A stretch of DNA of 64,000 nucleotides, from the NCBI GenBank assembly GCA_015075585.1, contig JABTUB010000002.1, forward strand, positions 186,001 to 250,000. The letters run 5' to 3'. Of the stretch, positions 1-10,059 are shown in pieces. A program made the position numbers and the translations under genes. The notes below the pieces were generated by a model. It did not search any database, had not been told where the DNA came from, and worked only from the letters and a program-made list of their open reading frames with translations. Numbering within the stretch: position 1 is the first letter of the stretch; each line of letters begins with the position of its first letter. The DNA is from Chloracidobacterium sp. (GTDB lineage: Bacteria > Acidobacteriota > Blastocatellia > Pyrinomonadales > Pyrinomonadaceae).

Positions 1-944
1 ACCCTTCCCGGACAAAGGTTCTCGGCCGCCGCCTTAAGGTCGTCCTTTCTCGGGCCGTCGCCGGCTATCAACAGGAAGAATTTGTAATCCGCCGAGCGTG
101 CGGCGTGGTGCATGATATGGGGCAACAGTTCCACATTCTTTTCGGTCGAGAGCCTTGTGGATGAGAGCATTATCTTCGCGTCCTTTGGGAGGCCTGATTT
201 AGCGATGATCTCGCTGCGGAAGGCTTCAGAGCGGTTAGCCGGAGAGAACAGTTCGGTATCGACGCCTCTCGGGCAGATCCGCACGCGTTCGCGCACGGTC
301 TCGGGCAATGTTTTGAAGAACTTCCCGAGGCTGTTGTGGATGCGGTAGTTCGCGCGGGCATACTTTTCGGTCGCAGTGTAGATCTCCTCGGCAACGAACT
401 CGGAGTTCGCGATAAAGTAATCGAACATCTGCAGGATGAAGTTGCCCATCAGGTTCCTTGAAACGGCCGCGCCGATCCTGCCGCCGATCACAAAGGTCTT
501 AAAGATGGTGTCGAAGCGTTCGCCGGTGAAGTAAACGAGCATCGGGCGGCCCAGACGGCTAAAGAACCCTTTCCGCACGACTGCGGCAAAAGGCACGACC
601 GATGCGTTGTCGTACACCTCGATCATCTGCGGCATCTCGGCGAGCAGGACCGTGCGGACGGGAGTTCCGGTTTGGAGGTAATGGGTCGGCAGTATGGTCC
701 TGTATCGCTTATCTATGAAGCGCGAGGGCGGCGCCGCGATGCGGTAGATCTTGGCATGGTCGCCGACGTTCTCGACCGACGCTGCTTCGTCCGGAACTAT
801 CAAGCTGACGTATCTTTGGCGTTCATTGGCGGCTTTGAGCAGACGGTCGTAGTTCGTTTTAACGCCGCCGGAGAGGCTGTGATAGTAGTTAGTTATATGG
901 ACCGAGCGGGTCAACTTGTTCGGCGTGTCTTCGGACATCTGCAT
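1..944 (-). CDS. GT4-type glycosyltransferase, 3' end outside the window
   Basis: The minus-strand frame is open from 944 to the left edge (about 314 codons). The product starts MQMSEDTPNKLTRSVHITN, then has YYHSLSGGVKTNY, typical of the N-terminal nucleotide-binding-like half of GT-B enzymes. Near residue 250 is RVRICPRGVDTELFSP, the linker motif of GT4 enzymes, followed by the start of the C-terminal donor-binding domain (FFLLIAGDGPRKDDL). GT4 enzymes transfer a sugar from an NDP-sugar in the cytoplasm, usually for polysaccharide or lipid glycans; the substrate cannot be told here. The last catalytic residues lie outside the window. Start choice is uncertain: ATG at 944 or 938, or an upstream TTG near 1010 in the same open frame. 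It is transcribed divergently from the permease at 1125. Confidence 0.82.
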   Translation of the reverse strand, partial: MQMSEDTPNKLTRSVHITNYYHSLSGGVKTNYDRLLKAANERQRYVSLIVPDEAASVENVGDHAKIYRIAAPPSRFIDKRYRTILPTHYLQTGTPVRTVLLAEMPQMIEVYDNASVVPFAAVVRKGFFSRLGRPMLVYFTGERFDTIFKTFVIGGRIGAAVSRNLMGNFILQMFDYFIANSEFVAEEIYTATEKYARANYRIHNSLGKFFKTLPETVRERVRICPRGVDTELFSPANRSEAFRSEIIAKSGLPKDAKIMLSSTRLSTEKNVELLPHIMHHAARSADYKFFLLIAGDGPRKDDLKAAAENLCPGR

Positions 945-1124
945 CTTGTCAGCGTGCTTCTCTTGCGGGCCGCGGCAGATATCTGTTACGTCGGCGGCAC
1001 AAAGTTTCAATCTAAACCGCCGCCGTGCCTTATGCAAACCGGCGCGCGTCCCGGCACCGTACAGTTTGCGAAATACGGACGCGCATTGCCGAGGCCCGCC
1101 GCTTGAATTATATTTCATAGATAG

Positions 1125-2225
1125 ATGCTTGAGCTTGTCCTCGCAAATTTGAAAGTACGCCCGATACGCACGGCGATAAGCGTAGTAGGTGTGGCGATAG
1201 GCGTGATACTTGTGGTTCTTTTCACCGGGCTTGCCCGAGGGATGACCGATGATATGTCGCGGCGTGCCTCGAACTGGAAGGCAGAGATCGTGTTCGCTAA
1301 GTCGGGCGGAATGGAGACGACGAGCTCCAATATGAATGTCAGCACAGCCTACGCGGACAAGCTGCAGGCCGTCGCGGGAGTGGCGAGTGTCGTTCCGGTC
1401 GGCCGCTACATCGCATCGAACGCGAAGGGACGCTGGGGACTTCAGCAGATAGACGGCGTACCTTGGGATCAGTTCGCGGCGATGAACGGCTTGTACCTGA
1501 CAGAGGGCCGCGCACCGGTTGCGGACGACGAAGTGGTGCTCGACGAACGCCAGATACGCGAGGACAATGTGCGCTTAGGCGGCACGATCGACATCTTTGG
1601 CGCGAAGCATTATAAAGTGGTCGGCATATTTGCTCCGCCGTCCGGTGCTCGTATCAAGATGTCGCTCACAGCACTGCAGGACGCCCTCGAATCTCCGGGC
1701 AAATGCACCTATATCCTTGTAAAGGTCAAGGACGGGGCCGATCCTGCCGCGGTAGCAGCCGCGATAAACGCCGCGCTTCCGGGCAACAAGGTCAATCTTA
1801 CAAACGATCTCATCATAGACGCTCAGCAGCGCATACCGGGCCTGAACACATTCCTCAACGTCCTTGTCGCTCTCGGTGCATTTGTTTCGACGGTCTTCGT
1901 ACTTCTGTCTATGTACACGACGATCACCGAGCGGCGAAAAGAGATCGGCATCCTGAAGTCGCTGGGTGCATCCCACTCATTCATCATCCGCACCATCGAG
2001 GGCGAGGCCTTTGCCATCGGGCTGATGGGCATAATCGTAGGGTTCATAACTGCCTGGGCCGCATCGGAGGTCATCGGCAGAGGCTTTGATCTTGCGTTCA
2101 AGTTCGAGTTCAAATGGATCCTGTGGGCGATCTTCATTGCGGTCGGCGGGAGCCTTATCGGAGCCTTGTATCCCGCCTGGCGTGCCTCTTCGATAGACCC
2201 TGTCGAGGTAATGGCGAACGAATAA
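1125..2225 (+). CDS. ABC transporter permease, MacB/FtsX type
   Basis: This is a 366-residue inner-membrane protein. One N-terminal membrane segment (about residues 14-38, ISVVGVAIGVILVVLFTGLA) is followed by a roughly 200-residue periplasmic MacB_PCD-type domain. Three C-terminal membrane segments (from about residue 240) form the FtsX domain, with the family motif ERRKEIGILKSLGAS between the first two and LYPAWRASSIDPVEVM at the end. Such permeases pair with a LolD/MacB-type ATPase for lipoprotein release, efflux or mechanotransmission. No ATPase gene is adjacent in the window, so the partner must be elsewhere. No strong ribosome binding site is visible before the ATG. Confidence 0.88.
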   Translation: MLELVLANLKVRPIRTAISVVGVAIGVILVVLFTGLARGMTDDMSRRASNWKAEIVFAKSGGMETTSSNMNVSTAYADKLQAVAGVASVVPVGRYIASNAKGRWGLQQIDGVPWDQFAAMNGLYLTEGRAPVADDEVVLDERQIREDNVRLGGTIDIFGAKHYKVVGIFAPPSGARIKMSLTALQDALESPGKCTYILVKVKDGADPAAVAAAINAALPGNKVNLTNDLIIDAQQRIPGLNTFLNVLVALGAFVSTVFVLLSMYTTITERRKEIGILKSLGASHSFIIRTIEGEAFAIGLMGIIVGFITAWAASEVIGRGFDLAFKFEFKWILWAIFIAVGGSLIGALYPAWRASSIDPVEVMANE

Positions 2226-2469
2226 GCCCCGCCGCACTCCGTCAATATAGATCGCGGTTCTTTCCCGAAGGGCAAATAGCCGCGCCACTCATGGCGTGCA
2301 TCTTGTGCGGAACGATGCAGAACGCTCGTTTTAACGGGCTTGGCCCGGTCCGGCTTTAGTCAAAATGAACAAAATAACCAAGGGACCTTAGAACGTCATC
2401 GCCGGCTCATCGCAGATCTGAACCGGCCCCAAAAAGGACGCGCCTTTGTCGCCGCGGTTCTGATACGGG

Positions 2470-4077
2470 TCATTCGGCATCTTCGGCAGGCGAATTCTTC
2501 GGCCGCATATGCGGGAAAAGAATAACGTCGCGTATCGAGTGTTTATCGGTGAGAAGCATAACAAGCCGGTCGATGCCGATGCCTATTCCGGCGGCAGGCG
2601 GCATACCGTAGGCGAGTGCCCGAACATAGTCATCGTCCATGACCATAGCTTCGTCATCCCCGCGTTCACGTTCGGCCATTTGATCGACAAATCTGGCGTA
2701 CTGCTCCTGCGGGTCGTTGAGTTCGCTAAAGCCGTTGGCGACCTCCATACCGTTTATGAAGAGTTCGAAGCGTTCTGCGATGTTCGGCCGCAGAGGCGAC
2801 GCCTTCGAGAGCGGCGACACGGACTTCGGATAATCAATGATAAAGGTCGGCTCGATAAGCTTGTGTTCCACTTCAGTATCGAAAGCGCCCATCAGATCGC
2901 TGTCGCTCAGCGCCGAGGCATCACGCCCTGTCACCGCAGACACGGCGTCGGCCATCCGAATCCGCCGGAAGCCGCCGAAATCTATCGGCGTACCGCCGTA
3001 GCTGACGATCAGGTTGCCGCCGTTCGCCTGCATAACCGCGTCCCTTATCAGCGCCTCGCAAAAGTCCATCATCCCGTCAACGTTCATATACGCACAATAG
3101 AACTCGAGCATCGTGAACTCGGGATTGTGCTTTTGCGACAAGCCTTCGTTGCGGAAGTTGCGGTTAAGCTCGTAAACCTTCTCAAAACCGCCGACGACCA
3201 GCCGCTTTAAGTAAAGTTCCGGTGCGATGCGGGCGAACAGCGGAATGTCGAGGGCGTTGTGATGCGTCTCAAAGGGCTTTGCCGCCGCGCCGGTGGGTTT
3301 CGGGCTTAGCATGGGCGTCTCGACCTCGACGTAGCCGTGCTCATCCAGGAAGGCACGCATCCGCGTTATCAGCTTTGCTCGCCGCTCGAACACCTCGCGG
3401 GTCGTCAGACTCTCGTGCTCGACCTGCAGCGACGATCCGATGAGGTCTGCGTACCTGTAACGCCGCCGCAGCTCCGCGTCGGCAAGCCCGTGCATCTTGT
3501 CAGGCATCGGCAGCAGAGCCTTTGCAAGGAACTGCAGCTTTTCGATATGTACAGACACCTCGCCGGTGTTCGTCGCGAATAAATAGCCTTCTACGCCGAT
3601 CACATCGCCGTGATCCAATAACTGCCAAAGCTCCCAGCCCTTGTCCTCGTCAAGCGTGTCCGAGCCGTCATTCTTTATCAGCGACACGCCGCCCTTCTTC
3701 GCACAGTAGATCTGCAGTTTTGACAAGCCGTCGGTCAAGTGAACGAAATTGCCGCGTGTCGGCGTCGTCATGCGGCCTGCGATCCGCAGCGTGCCGAGCG
3801 AGCGAAGCTCCTCATTCAACGCGTCTTTGAACTCGGCAGGCGGGCGTTCGCCCTCGGCAAGATCCTTTTTTATGTCGGTAAGCCACCGCTCCGCGTCAGC
3901 TACAGGCGCGAACCGCCTGACCGCAGTTATCGTATCCTCACCGCCCGTCAGCGCCGTGCGGGCGAATTTGTTCGGATAGCCGTTGCCGACAAGCTCCGTT
4001 ATGGCGGCAAGCGACGCGAGCCGCGCCTCGGTCTGCGAATTGTGCTCAATAATGTCGTCAAAAGTAGGAATGTTCAT
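2470..4077 (-). CDS. lysS: lysyl-tRNA synthetase, class II
   Basis: This cytoplasmic enzyme charges tRNA-Lys. The open frame reaches 4251, but the first 58 codons are unlike the family, so I take the ATG at 4077 ([13 protein letters not shown]), giving 535 residues; the usual length is about 500. An OB-fold anticodon-binding domain (RIAGRMTTP to about residue 175) precedes the class II catalytic core. Motif 2 reads [19 protein letters not shown] and motif 3 reads [20 protein letters not shown] near the end. The extra 30-40 residues lie in the N-terminal part before the OB fold. The gene is divergent from mfd across about 120 bases, which should hold both promoters. Confidence 0.96.
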   Translation of the reverse strand: MNIPTFDDIIEHNSQTEARLASLAAITELVGNGYPNKFARTALTGGEDTITAVRRFAPVADAERWLTDIKKDLAEGERPPAEFKDALNEELRSLGTLRIAGRMTTPTRGNFVHLTDGLSKLQIYCAKKGGVSLIKNDGSDTLDEDKGWELWQLLDHGDVIGVEGYLFATNTGEVSVHIEKLQFLAKALLPMPDKMHGLADAELRRRYRYADLIGSSLQVEHESLTTREVFERRAKLITRMRAFLDEHGYVEVETPMLSPKPTGAAAKPFETHHNALDIPLFARIAPELYLKRLVVGGFEKVYELNRNFRNEGLSQKHNPEFTMLEFYCAYMNVDGMMDFCEALIRDAVMQANGGNLIVSYGGTPIDFGGFRRIRMADAVSAVTGRDASALSDSDLMGAFDTEVEHKLIEPTFIIDYPKSVSPLSKASPLRPNIAERFELFINGMEVANGFSELNDPQEQYARFVDQMAERERGDDEAMVMDDDYVRALAYGMPPAAGIGIGIDRLVMLLTDKHSIRDVILFPHMRPKNSPAEDAE

Positions 4078-4196
4078 TTCAAAAGCTTCGATTATAGTTA
4101 TGCGGGCGCCGTACGGCAAACTTATCCTGCTTGTGGCACAATTAGACCTGCCGACGAAGAACACCCTGCCGCCGCAGATGTTCGACGCGGCTTTCT

Positions 4197-7100
4197 GTGC
4201 CTGTGGGAACTCAACTCGATCATCTGATAAGCCGTGTGAACTCCGGCACACGCATCGTAAGCCTCGCCGGGCTTACCTCGACCGCGTCAAAGGCCTTCGT
4301 ACTCTCGCGCCTGCACGCCGCAACACGCAAACGCTTCGCCGTTGTTGCACCAAGCAACGCCGAACTGGCCGAATGGGCAGCCGACCTCCTCTTCTGGGGC
4401 GTTCCCGCACTGCCGCTTCCCTCATTTGACGCCGACCCTTACTCCGGCAGTTCGCCGCACGCCCGTACACAAGAGCAGCGCGCCGTCGCACTTTGGCAGC
4501 TTCAGGGAAACGAGGTTCCGGCGGTCGTTATGTCAGCACGCTCACTCGTACAGCGTACCGTAAGCCCCGACGAAGCCGCACGCCTCGGCATCGAAGCCGG
4601 GCGCGATCAGGAACTGCCTCCCGACCGGCTTGTCAAACATCTCATCGCGGTCGGCTACGTTCGCGAAGACCCCGTCGTAAGCCCCGGCCAGTTCAGCGTA
4701 AGAGGCGGAATTATCGACGTGTGGTCGCCCGATGCCGACATACCTCTGCGGCTGGAATTCTTTGGCGACCACCTTGACTCCATACGTTCGTTCAACCCTG
4801 AAACACAACTGACCATTGCCCACCTGACGGCCTGCCGCATCGCCCCGATGCGCGAACTCGCCGCCGCACCGCAAGACCTTAAGGACTGGGCCTTTTTTGC
4901 TAAGGAACGCTTTCGCGACGAGCGCTTCCGCCGCTATCTCAAGGATCGTACGGACCTCGCCGCCGAAGGTGAGGCCTTTTCCGGATGGGAATTCGTCCTG
5001 CCCCTGTCATCGCCGCTTCGCGGCAGCACATTCGCACATCTCGGCGATATGCTGCTGATCCTTGACGAGCCGTCAGCTATCGAAAATACACTGTCAAACC
5101 TTTACGACGACCTGCAAAATGAATATCACGCCTCGGACGAGGCCGGCGATATCGTGCTCGAACCCGCCGAATTGCTGCTCACCATCGACGAACTGCGGAC
5201 CGAACTCAACGTACGCAGGGCGGTAGAACTTCGCGCCTTGGGGCGAACCGCCGCTGATACGGATCAGGGCTTCGCCATTGATGCCGCTATCGACACCGGC
5301 CCGGCAAAGACGGCATCCGCACCGCTCTTCCTCTTTCCCGCCACGCAGGAAACCGCGGAGATCGAGCTGCGTTCGCGCTCGACCCGCAAGTTTCACGGCG
5401 ATGTCGCCGCGTTCGCTGCGGAATTCGATCGAGAGGCCCGGATCGTCGTCTCGACCACGGGAATGGCCGAGCGGCTTGCCGAAATGCTCCGCGAATATAA
5501 TGTCCCAGTCGCCGCAGGCACGGTCGAGGTCGGTTCATTGTCGGCGGGCTTTGAAATGCCCGATGAACGCCTCGCGATCTATTCAGAAAGCGACATCTTC
5601 GGCGAAGATCGTGCCGACGAACGCCGCTCCGGCCCCGCGGCAAAACGCCAACGCTCGCGCCTCGGTGCTTTCATTTCCGATTTTCGCGACCTGAAACCGG
5701 GCGACTATGTCGTTCATGTCGATCACGGCATCGGCAGGTTCGACGGACTCAAAACGATAGACCGGCAGGGCGCGGGCCGCGAGTTCATGCTGCTCGTCTA
5801 TGCCGATGACGCAAAGCTATTTGTCCCCGTCGAACGCATGGATCTCGTCTCGCGGTACTCATCGGGCGAGGCGACGCAGCCGTCGCTCGATCGGCTCGGC
5901 GGGCTTGGCTGGCAAAAGACAAAAGCAAAGGCGAAACGTGCGATGCGTGACATGGCGGATGAACTTCTTAAGCTCTACGCCGAACGCAAACTCGTCAAGG
6001 GCTTCGCATTCCTGCCCGACAGTCCGTGGCAGCACGAATTCGAAGACGCCTTTCCCTATGAACTAACGCCCGATCAGGACACTGCCATCGCCGACGTTAA
6101 GAGCGATATGGAAGCAGCCACGCCCATGGATCGGCTCATCATCGGCGATGTCGGCTACGGCAAGACCGAGGTCGCGATGCGTGCCGCGTTCAAGGCCGTG
6201 ATGAACGGCAAGCAAGCCGCCGTGCTTGCGCCGACGACCGTGCTGGCTTACCAGCATTTCGAGACCTTCAAGAAGCGCTTTGCGGCCTTTCCGGCAAAGG
6301 TCGAACTGCTGTCGCGTTTCCGCAGTACAAAAGAGCAAAAGGCCGTTGCAGATGCGGCCGGCAAAGGCGAGGTCGATGTTCTTATCGGCACGCACAGGCT
6401 TCTCTCCAATGATGTTAAGCTGGCGAACCTCGGCCTTGTCATCGTTGACGAGGAACAGCGTTTCGGCGTCGCTCATAAAGAGAAACTTAAGCAGTGGAAA
6501 AAAAAAGTTGACGTGCTGACACTCTCTGCAACACCGATACCGAGGACGCTGAATATGTCGCTGCTCGGTATGCGCGATATGTCGGTGATCGAAACACCGC
6601 CGCGTGACCGCCTTGCGATCAACACGCAGGTCGTCCAGTTCTCCGAGAGCGTGATACGCTCAGCCATAGAACTGGAACTGTCACGCAGCGGCCAGATCTT
6701 CTTCATCCACAACCGCGTTGAATCCATCGAACCGCTTGCCGTCCTTATCAAGAAGATCGTGCCTGCCGCTCGCATCGCTATCGGCCACGGACAAATGAAC
6801 GAAAAGGAAATGGAGCGGGTGATGCTCGATTTCATCGACTATAAATATGACGTGCTGGTCGCGACGACGATAATCGAGAACGGCATCGACATTCCGCGCG
6901 CCAATACCATCATCATAAATCGCGCCGATAACTACGGCTTGTCACAGCTTTATCAGCTGCGCGGCCGCGTCGGGCGATCCAACCGACGGGCGTATGCATA
7001 CCTATTGATACCGAGCGAATTGGAACTCACGCCGATAGCTCGGCGGCGTTTGTCGGCGATCCGGGAATTCTCTGACCTCGGCGCGGGTTTCCGCCTTGCC

Positions 7101-7688
7101 GCCCTGGACCTCGAACTGCGCGGCGCGGGCAACATCCTCGGCGGCCAGCAATCCGGCCACCTCGATGCTCTCGGCTTTGACCTTTATACAAAGATGCTCG
7201 AACGCACCATCGCCGAAATCCGCGGCGAAGACATTGCTGACGAGATCGGCGTATCGATCAACGTCGGCGTCGATGTTTCGATCCCTGCCGAATATGTGAA
7301 CGACGCGAGCCAAAGGCTGCGTATGTATAAGCGAATTGCCTCCGCCGATGGTGACGAGGCACTCCGGCAGATCCATCTTGAGGTCGAGGACCGCTACGGG
7401 CGTCTGCCGCGCTCCGTCGAGGATCTTTTCGAATACGCACGACTTCGAAAACTCGGCGAGACGCTCGGCATCGTCTCGATCGACCGCAGCGGCAGCCAGA
7501 TTGCAATGAAACTCGGTGAGGCCTCGCGCGTAAAGCCGGATGAGCTGATGCGGTTCTTAGACGGCACGCAAGGTGCTCTTTTCAGCCCGAACGGCATCCT
7601 GCGGGTACCGATCGAGGCCGGCGGTAGTGCGATCACGATCGCCATTGACGCCCTTCTCAGCGTTTCGGGGCGATCAAGCGGTTATTGA
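4197..7688 (+). CDS. mfd: transcription-repair coupling factor
   Basis: Mfd removes RNA polymerase stalled at lesions and recruits UvrA for excision repair. The 1,163-residue length matches the family. The N-terminal UvrB-homology module covers about residues 15-210. The RNA polymerase-interacting (CarD-like) domain is near residue 500 ([17 protein letters not shown]). The translocase has a Walker A motif [11 protein letters not shown] near residue 650, Walker B DEEQ near 750, and helicase motif VI in [18 protein letters not shown]-terminal TRCF domain ends the protein. The start is a GTG at 4197, which gives the expected N-terminus. The 3' end overlaps the opposite-strand gene at 7682 by 7 bases. 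Confidence 0.97.
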   Translation: MPVGTQLDHLISRVNSGTRIVSLAGLTSTASKAFVLSRLHAATRKRFAVVAPSNAELAEWAADLLFWGVPALPLPSFDADPYSGSSPHARTQEQRAVALWQLQGNEVPAVVMSARSLVQRTVSPDEAARLGIEAGRDQELPPDRLVKHLIAVGYVREDPVVSPGQFSVRGGIIDVWSPDADIPLRLEFFGDHLDSIRSFNPETQLTIAHLTACRIAPMRELAAAPQDLKDWAFFAKERFRDERFRRYLKDRTDLAAEGEAFSGWEFVLPLSSPLRGSTFAHLGDMLLILDEPSAIENTLSNLYDDLQNEYHASDEAGDIVLEPAELLLTIDELRTELNVRRAVELRALGRTAADTDQGFAIDAAIDTGPAKTASAPLFLFPATQETAEIELRSRSTRKFHGDVAAFAAEFDREARIVVSTTGMAERLAEMLREYNVPVAAGTVEVGSLSAGFEMPDERLAIYSESDIFGEDRADERRSGPAAKRQRSRLGAFISDFRDLKPGDYVVHVDHGIGRFDGLKTIDRQGAGREFMLLVYADDAKLFVPVERMDLVSRYSSGEATQPSLDRLGGLGWQKTKAKAKRAMRDMADELLKLYAERKLVKGFAFLPDSPWQHEFEDAFPYELTPDQDTAIADVKSDMEAATPMDRLIIGDVGYGKTEVAMRAAFKAVMNGKQAAVLAPTTVLAYQHFETFKKRFAAFPAKVELLSRFRSTKEQKAVADAAGKGEVDVLIGTHRLLSNDVKLANLGLVIVDEEQRFGVAHKEKLKQWKKKVDVLTLSATPIPRTLNMSLLGMRDMSVIETPPRDRLAINTQVVQFSESVIRSAIELELSRSGQIFFIHNRVESIEPLAVLIKKIVPAARIAIGHGQMNEKEMERVMLDFIDYKYDVLVATTIIENGIDIPRANTIIINRADNYGLSQLYQLRGRVGRSNRRAYAYLLIPSELELTPIARRRLSAIREFSDLGAGFRLAALDLELRGAGNILGGQQSGHLDALGFDLYTKMLERTIAEIRGEDIADEIGVSINVGVDVSIPAEYVNDASQRLRMYKRIASADGDEALRQIHLEVEDRYGRLPRSVEDLFEYARLRKLGETLGIVSIDRSGSQIAMKLGEASRVKPDELMRFLDGTQGALFSPNGILRVPIEAGGSAITIAIDALLSVSGRSSGY

Positions 7689-8347
7689 AGCTCGGCTTCG
7701 GCACAGTCGCCGAAATTGAACTCCCGGCAGGTAAACAGCTCCGGAACGGTGTCCTTTGTCTGCTTTCTGACGTTCAGCCAAACCGGCGAGCGTGAATATT
7801 TTTCCTTTGTCCAACCGAGTTTCTCACGGTTCCGCCATACGAACGTATAGGCCTCGCGCTCGTCATCGTGAGCCAAGTGGCGTGCTTCGTGGAGAAGTAT
7901 TGCGGCCCGTTCGGTATCGTCGGCAGGGTATGTAAAGAAGTCGGGATACAAGGTAATGAGTTCAAACGGGAAGTTCGTCGCGGCGTATGCGTTCTCTTTT
8001 GCTACTGAAGCATTCAGCCAATTATCGGTAGAGCGAAAGGCTGCAAAATGTTCGAGCATGAACACTTCGTCGGCAAAACCGCGTTCACGAAGGACCGCGA
8101 TCGCCCGCTGTACTCCTTCGTGCTGCGACGCGGTAAGCGGTTTTGATGAAATGATCAAAGAAAAATAGAAACCGCACAGAACAGCGATACACGCTGCGAT
8201 GCAGACTGTAATGCGGCGATACACTGCGGTGCGCGACACTTCACAGTGAGTTCCGCACAGCGTACACTGAGCGTGGCCGTCGGCGTTCAGCCGGCCGCAA
8301 TTTGAGCGATCTCGTCGCATAGCAGAGCGCAAAGGGGAACGTAACAT
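7682..8347 (-). CDS. membrane protein with degenerate zinc ribbon and HExxH motif
   Basis: I do not recognise a named family. The 221-residue product has an N-terminal Cys cluster (NCGRLNADGHAQCTLCGTHC, about residues 17-36) resembling a zinc ribbon with one ligand missing. One membrane helix follows (about residues 46-68, ITVCIAACIAVLCGFYFSLI). A C-terminal domain contains HEARH, a HExxH zincin motif, followed by DDEREAYTF, so a second acidic ligand is available as in small gluzincin-like proteins. A membrane-anchored metallopeptidase is an inference from these motifs only. The ATG at 8347 is directly preceded by a G-rich stretch (GTGGGGGA) that can serve as ribosome binding site. The gene converges on mfd. 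Confidence 0.7.
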   Translation of the reverse strand: MLRSPLRSAMRRDRSNCGRLNADGHAQCTLCGTHCEVSRTAVYRRITVCIAACIAVLCGFYFSLIISSKPLTASQHEGVQRAIAVLRERGFADEVFMLEHFAAFRSTDNWLNASVAKENAYAATNFPFELITLYPDFFTYPADDTERAAILLHEARHLAHDDEREAYTFVWRNREKLGWTKEKYSRSPVWLNVRKQTKDTVPELFTCREFNFGDCAEAELQ

Positions 8348-8501
8348 TCCCCCACTCTTATAAAAATGATAAATCGGCTGTGTTTTTCAAAGCTGAGCAG
8401 GGCCGCAAAACGCACAGGACAAACTATATTTCGCTTTCGGCATCAAACACTTCAGTTTGCAAATTGTTAGCGGTAAAGATATAACCGTAACTTACGTTTT
8501 T

Positions 8502-9560
8502 ATGAGATCTTTAATGAAAAGCCGCCTACTAATGCTTGCTGCGGCAGTGATGCTCGGAGCGGTTGCCGTCGGTGCCCAAGAAACCGAAACGAAGGTTGTG
8601 GATGAGGTCGTCGCACAGGTAAATGACGGCGTGATCACGCTTTCAAAGGTGCGCCGCGAGGCGAAGGACATCGTTGACAGCAGAGTTGCGGAAGGCGTCA
8701 AGCGTGAACAAGCCCAACACGATGTCGATGAAAAGCAAGGCGAACTGATCGCCAACCTCATCAACGAAGAGCTGCTTATCCAGAAGGCAAAGGAACTCGG
8801 CCTTGACGGTGAGGTCGAGGCCGCGATAAATCAACGCTTCCTCGAAATAATGAGGCAAGGCAATATGCGCACGCTGGATGAATTGTATGAAGCAATGCGC
8901 CGCCAGGGCGTCGATCCTAATGAAATGCGTGAAATGTGGCGGAAACAGGCGATCCGTGACAAGGTGATCCAGCGGGAGGTGCAGGCAAAACTCTATTGGG
9001 AGCCGACTGCGAAGCAGATCCGCGAGTATTACGAGAAGAACAAAGCGAAGTTCACCAAACCTGAGAAGGTCGGCCTCACCGAGCTGTTCCTGAGCTTTGC
9101 GGGCCGTGACGAAAATCAAGTGAGGGCAAAGGCCGCTGAATTGGCAAAGCAAGCCCGTGCGGGTGCCGACTTCGCCAAGTTGGTCGCAGAGAATTCCGAT
9201 CGGCCTGACGCCGCAAAGACAAAGGGCAGCGTCGGCGTGGTGCCTTTGCGTGATCTTGATCCGAAGTTTCAGGCAGCGCTGAAAGATGTGCCGGCCGGCG
9301 GTATCACTGACCCCGTTGATATGGATAACGTCGGTATGGTGATACTTCGGGTTGACGAGCGTCAAGCGGCATCGAGTGAATCGCAGTTTGACGAGGATGC
9401 CGTGCGGGTCGAAATGATGAAGGAAAAATATCCTGACGAGGCGAAGAAATTTATGTCGAAGCTGCGTGCCGATGCATATATCAAGATCAACGACACATAC
9501 CGCCCGATCGTCTCGCCGATCCTCTTTGCGGACGAACGTAAGGATCATTCGCCGAACTGA
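8502..9560 (+). CDS. SurA-like periplasmic peptidyl-prolyl isomerase
   Basis: This is probably a periplasmic chaperone or foldase for outer-membrane or secreted proteins. The chosen ATG at 8502 (or 8514) gives a clear signal peptide (SRLLMLAAAVMLGAVAVGAQ); an upstream TTG at 8457 only adds an atypical leader. Residues about 30-160 form a SurA N-terminal-like helical region (VVDEVVAQVNDGVITLSKV). Residues about 185-290 form one parvulin domain (GADFAKLVAENSD, then GSVGVVPLRDLDPKF). Length is about 352 residues with one rotamase domain, whereas E. coli SurA has two. The gene stands alone and is followed by an intrinsic terminator. Confidence 0.88.
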   Translation: MRSLMKSRLLMLAAAVMLGAVAVGAQETETKVVDEVVAQVNDGVITLSKVRREAKDIVDSRVAEGVKREQAQHDVDEKQGELIANLINEELLIQKAKELGLDGEVEAAINQRFLEIMRQGNMRTLDELYEAMRRQGVDPNEMREMWRKQAIRDKVIQREVQAKLYWEPTAKQIREYYEKNKAKFTKPEKVGLTELFLSFAGRDENQVRAKAAELAKQARAGADFAKLVAENSDRPDAAKTKGSVGVVPLRDLDPKFQAALKDVPAGGITDPVDMDNVGMVILRVDERQAASSESQFDEDAVRVEMMKEKYPDEAKKFMSKLRADAYIKINDTYRPIVSPILFADERKDHSPN

Positions 9561-9581
9561 TCCTTATAGATACGTTCTTTC

Positions 9582-9609
9582 AAACCGCCGCCTGTACGGC
9601 GGTTTTTTA
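9582..9609. terminator. intrinsic terminator, shared by convergent genes
   Basis: ACCGCCG (9584-9590) pairs with CGGCGGT (9597-9603) across a short loop, followed by a run of six T on the plus strand; A residues on the other flank give a weaker T run on the minus strand. It lies between the stop codons of the SurA-like gene and the opposite-strand gene ending at 9607. Confidence 0.85.
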
Positions 9610-10059
9610 TTTCCCCAGGATCTGGCTGACAGCTTTGGAGTATATATCTGCTTTCTTCGCCAGCCGTTTCACCTGCGGATGGTCGCTCTTGTATGAGCGC
9701 TGCAGGCGGTTGAGTTCCGTATCGATCTCGGCCTTGCGAAGTATCAGCCTGCCGGTCGATTCGGTCAGTTTTGCAATATCGCTCGGCTTGATAACAAGCA
9801 TTCGGTCGATATCACGATTGATCGCGGCAAGCTCGAACCGCGCGTCGATCACTTTCGGATTGTCTTCGGTATAATCATCCGCGTACGAGACGATATCGGC
9901 TTCCAGTTCCGTCTTGCGCAGCAGAACGACACTGTATGCCGCAGATGACCGCACCGGCCCGACATCATTTGCCGCCGATTGCGCGTTCGCACTCACGATC
10001 ATGCCGCCGAGAAGCAGCAATGCCGGTAAAAACCATCTAGTGACGCCAAAAGATCTCAT
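9607..10059 (-). CDS. secreted protein of unknown function, predicted coiled coil
   Basis: The product is about 150 residues. The chosen start (10059, MRSFGVTRWFLPALLLLGG) gives a signal peptide ending near ANAQSA; the longer frame to 10122 adds an unlikely leader. This ATG overlaps the dus stop codon as ATGA, so translation is probably coupled. The mature part is mostly charged helix with two similar segments, YTEDNPKVIDARFELAAI and YKSDHPQVKRLAKK. Their (E/D)xHP- or NPxV pattern is like the helical hairpins of polysaccharide co-polymerases, but there is no ATPase or second membrane segment. I assign no function. Confidence 0.72.
   Translation of the reverse strand: MRSFGVTRWFLPALLLLGGMIVSANAQSAANDVGPVRSSAAYSVVLLRKTELEADIVSYADDYTEDNPKVIDARFELAAINRDIDRMLVIKPSDIAKLTESTGRLILRKAEIDTELNRLQRSYKSDHPQVKRLAKKADIYSKAVSQILGK

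Noticed and set aside
2340..2525. 61-codon plus-strand ORF between the permease and lysS
   Set aside because: It has no ribosome binding site or domain and overlaps the 3' end of lysS.
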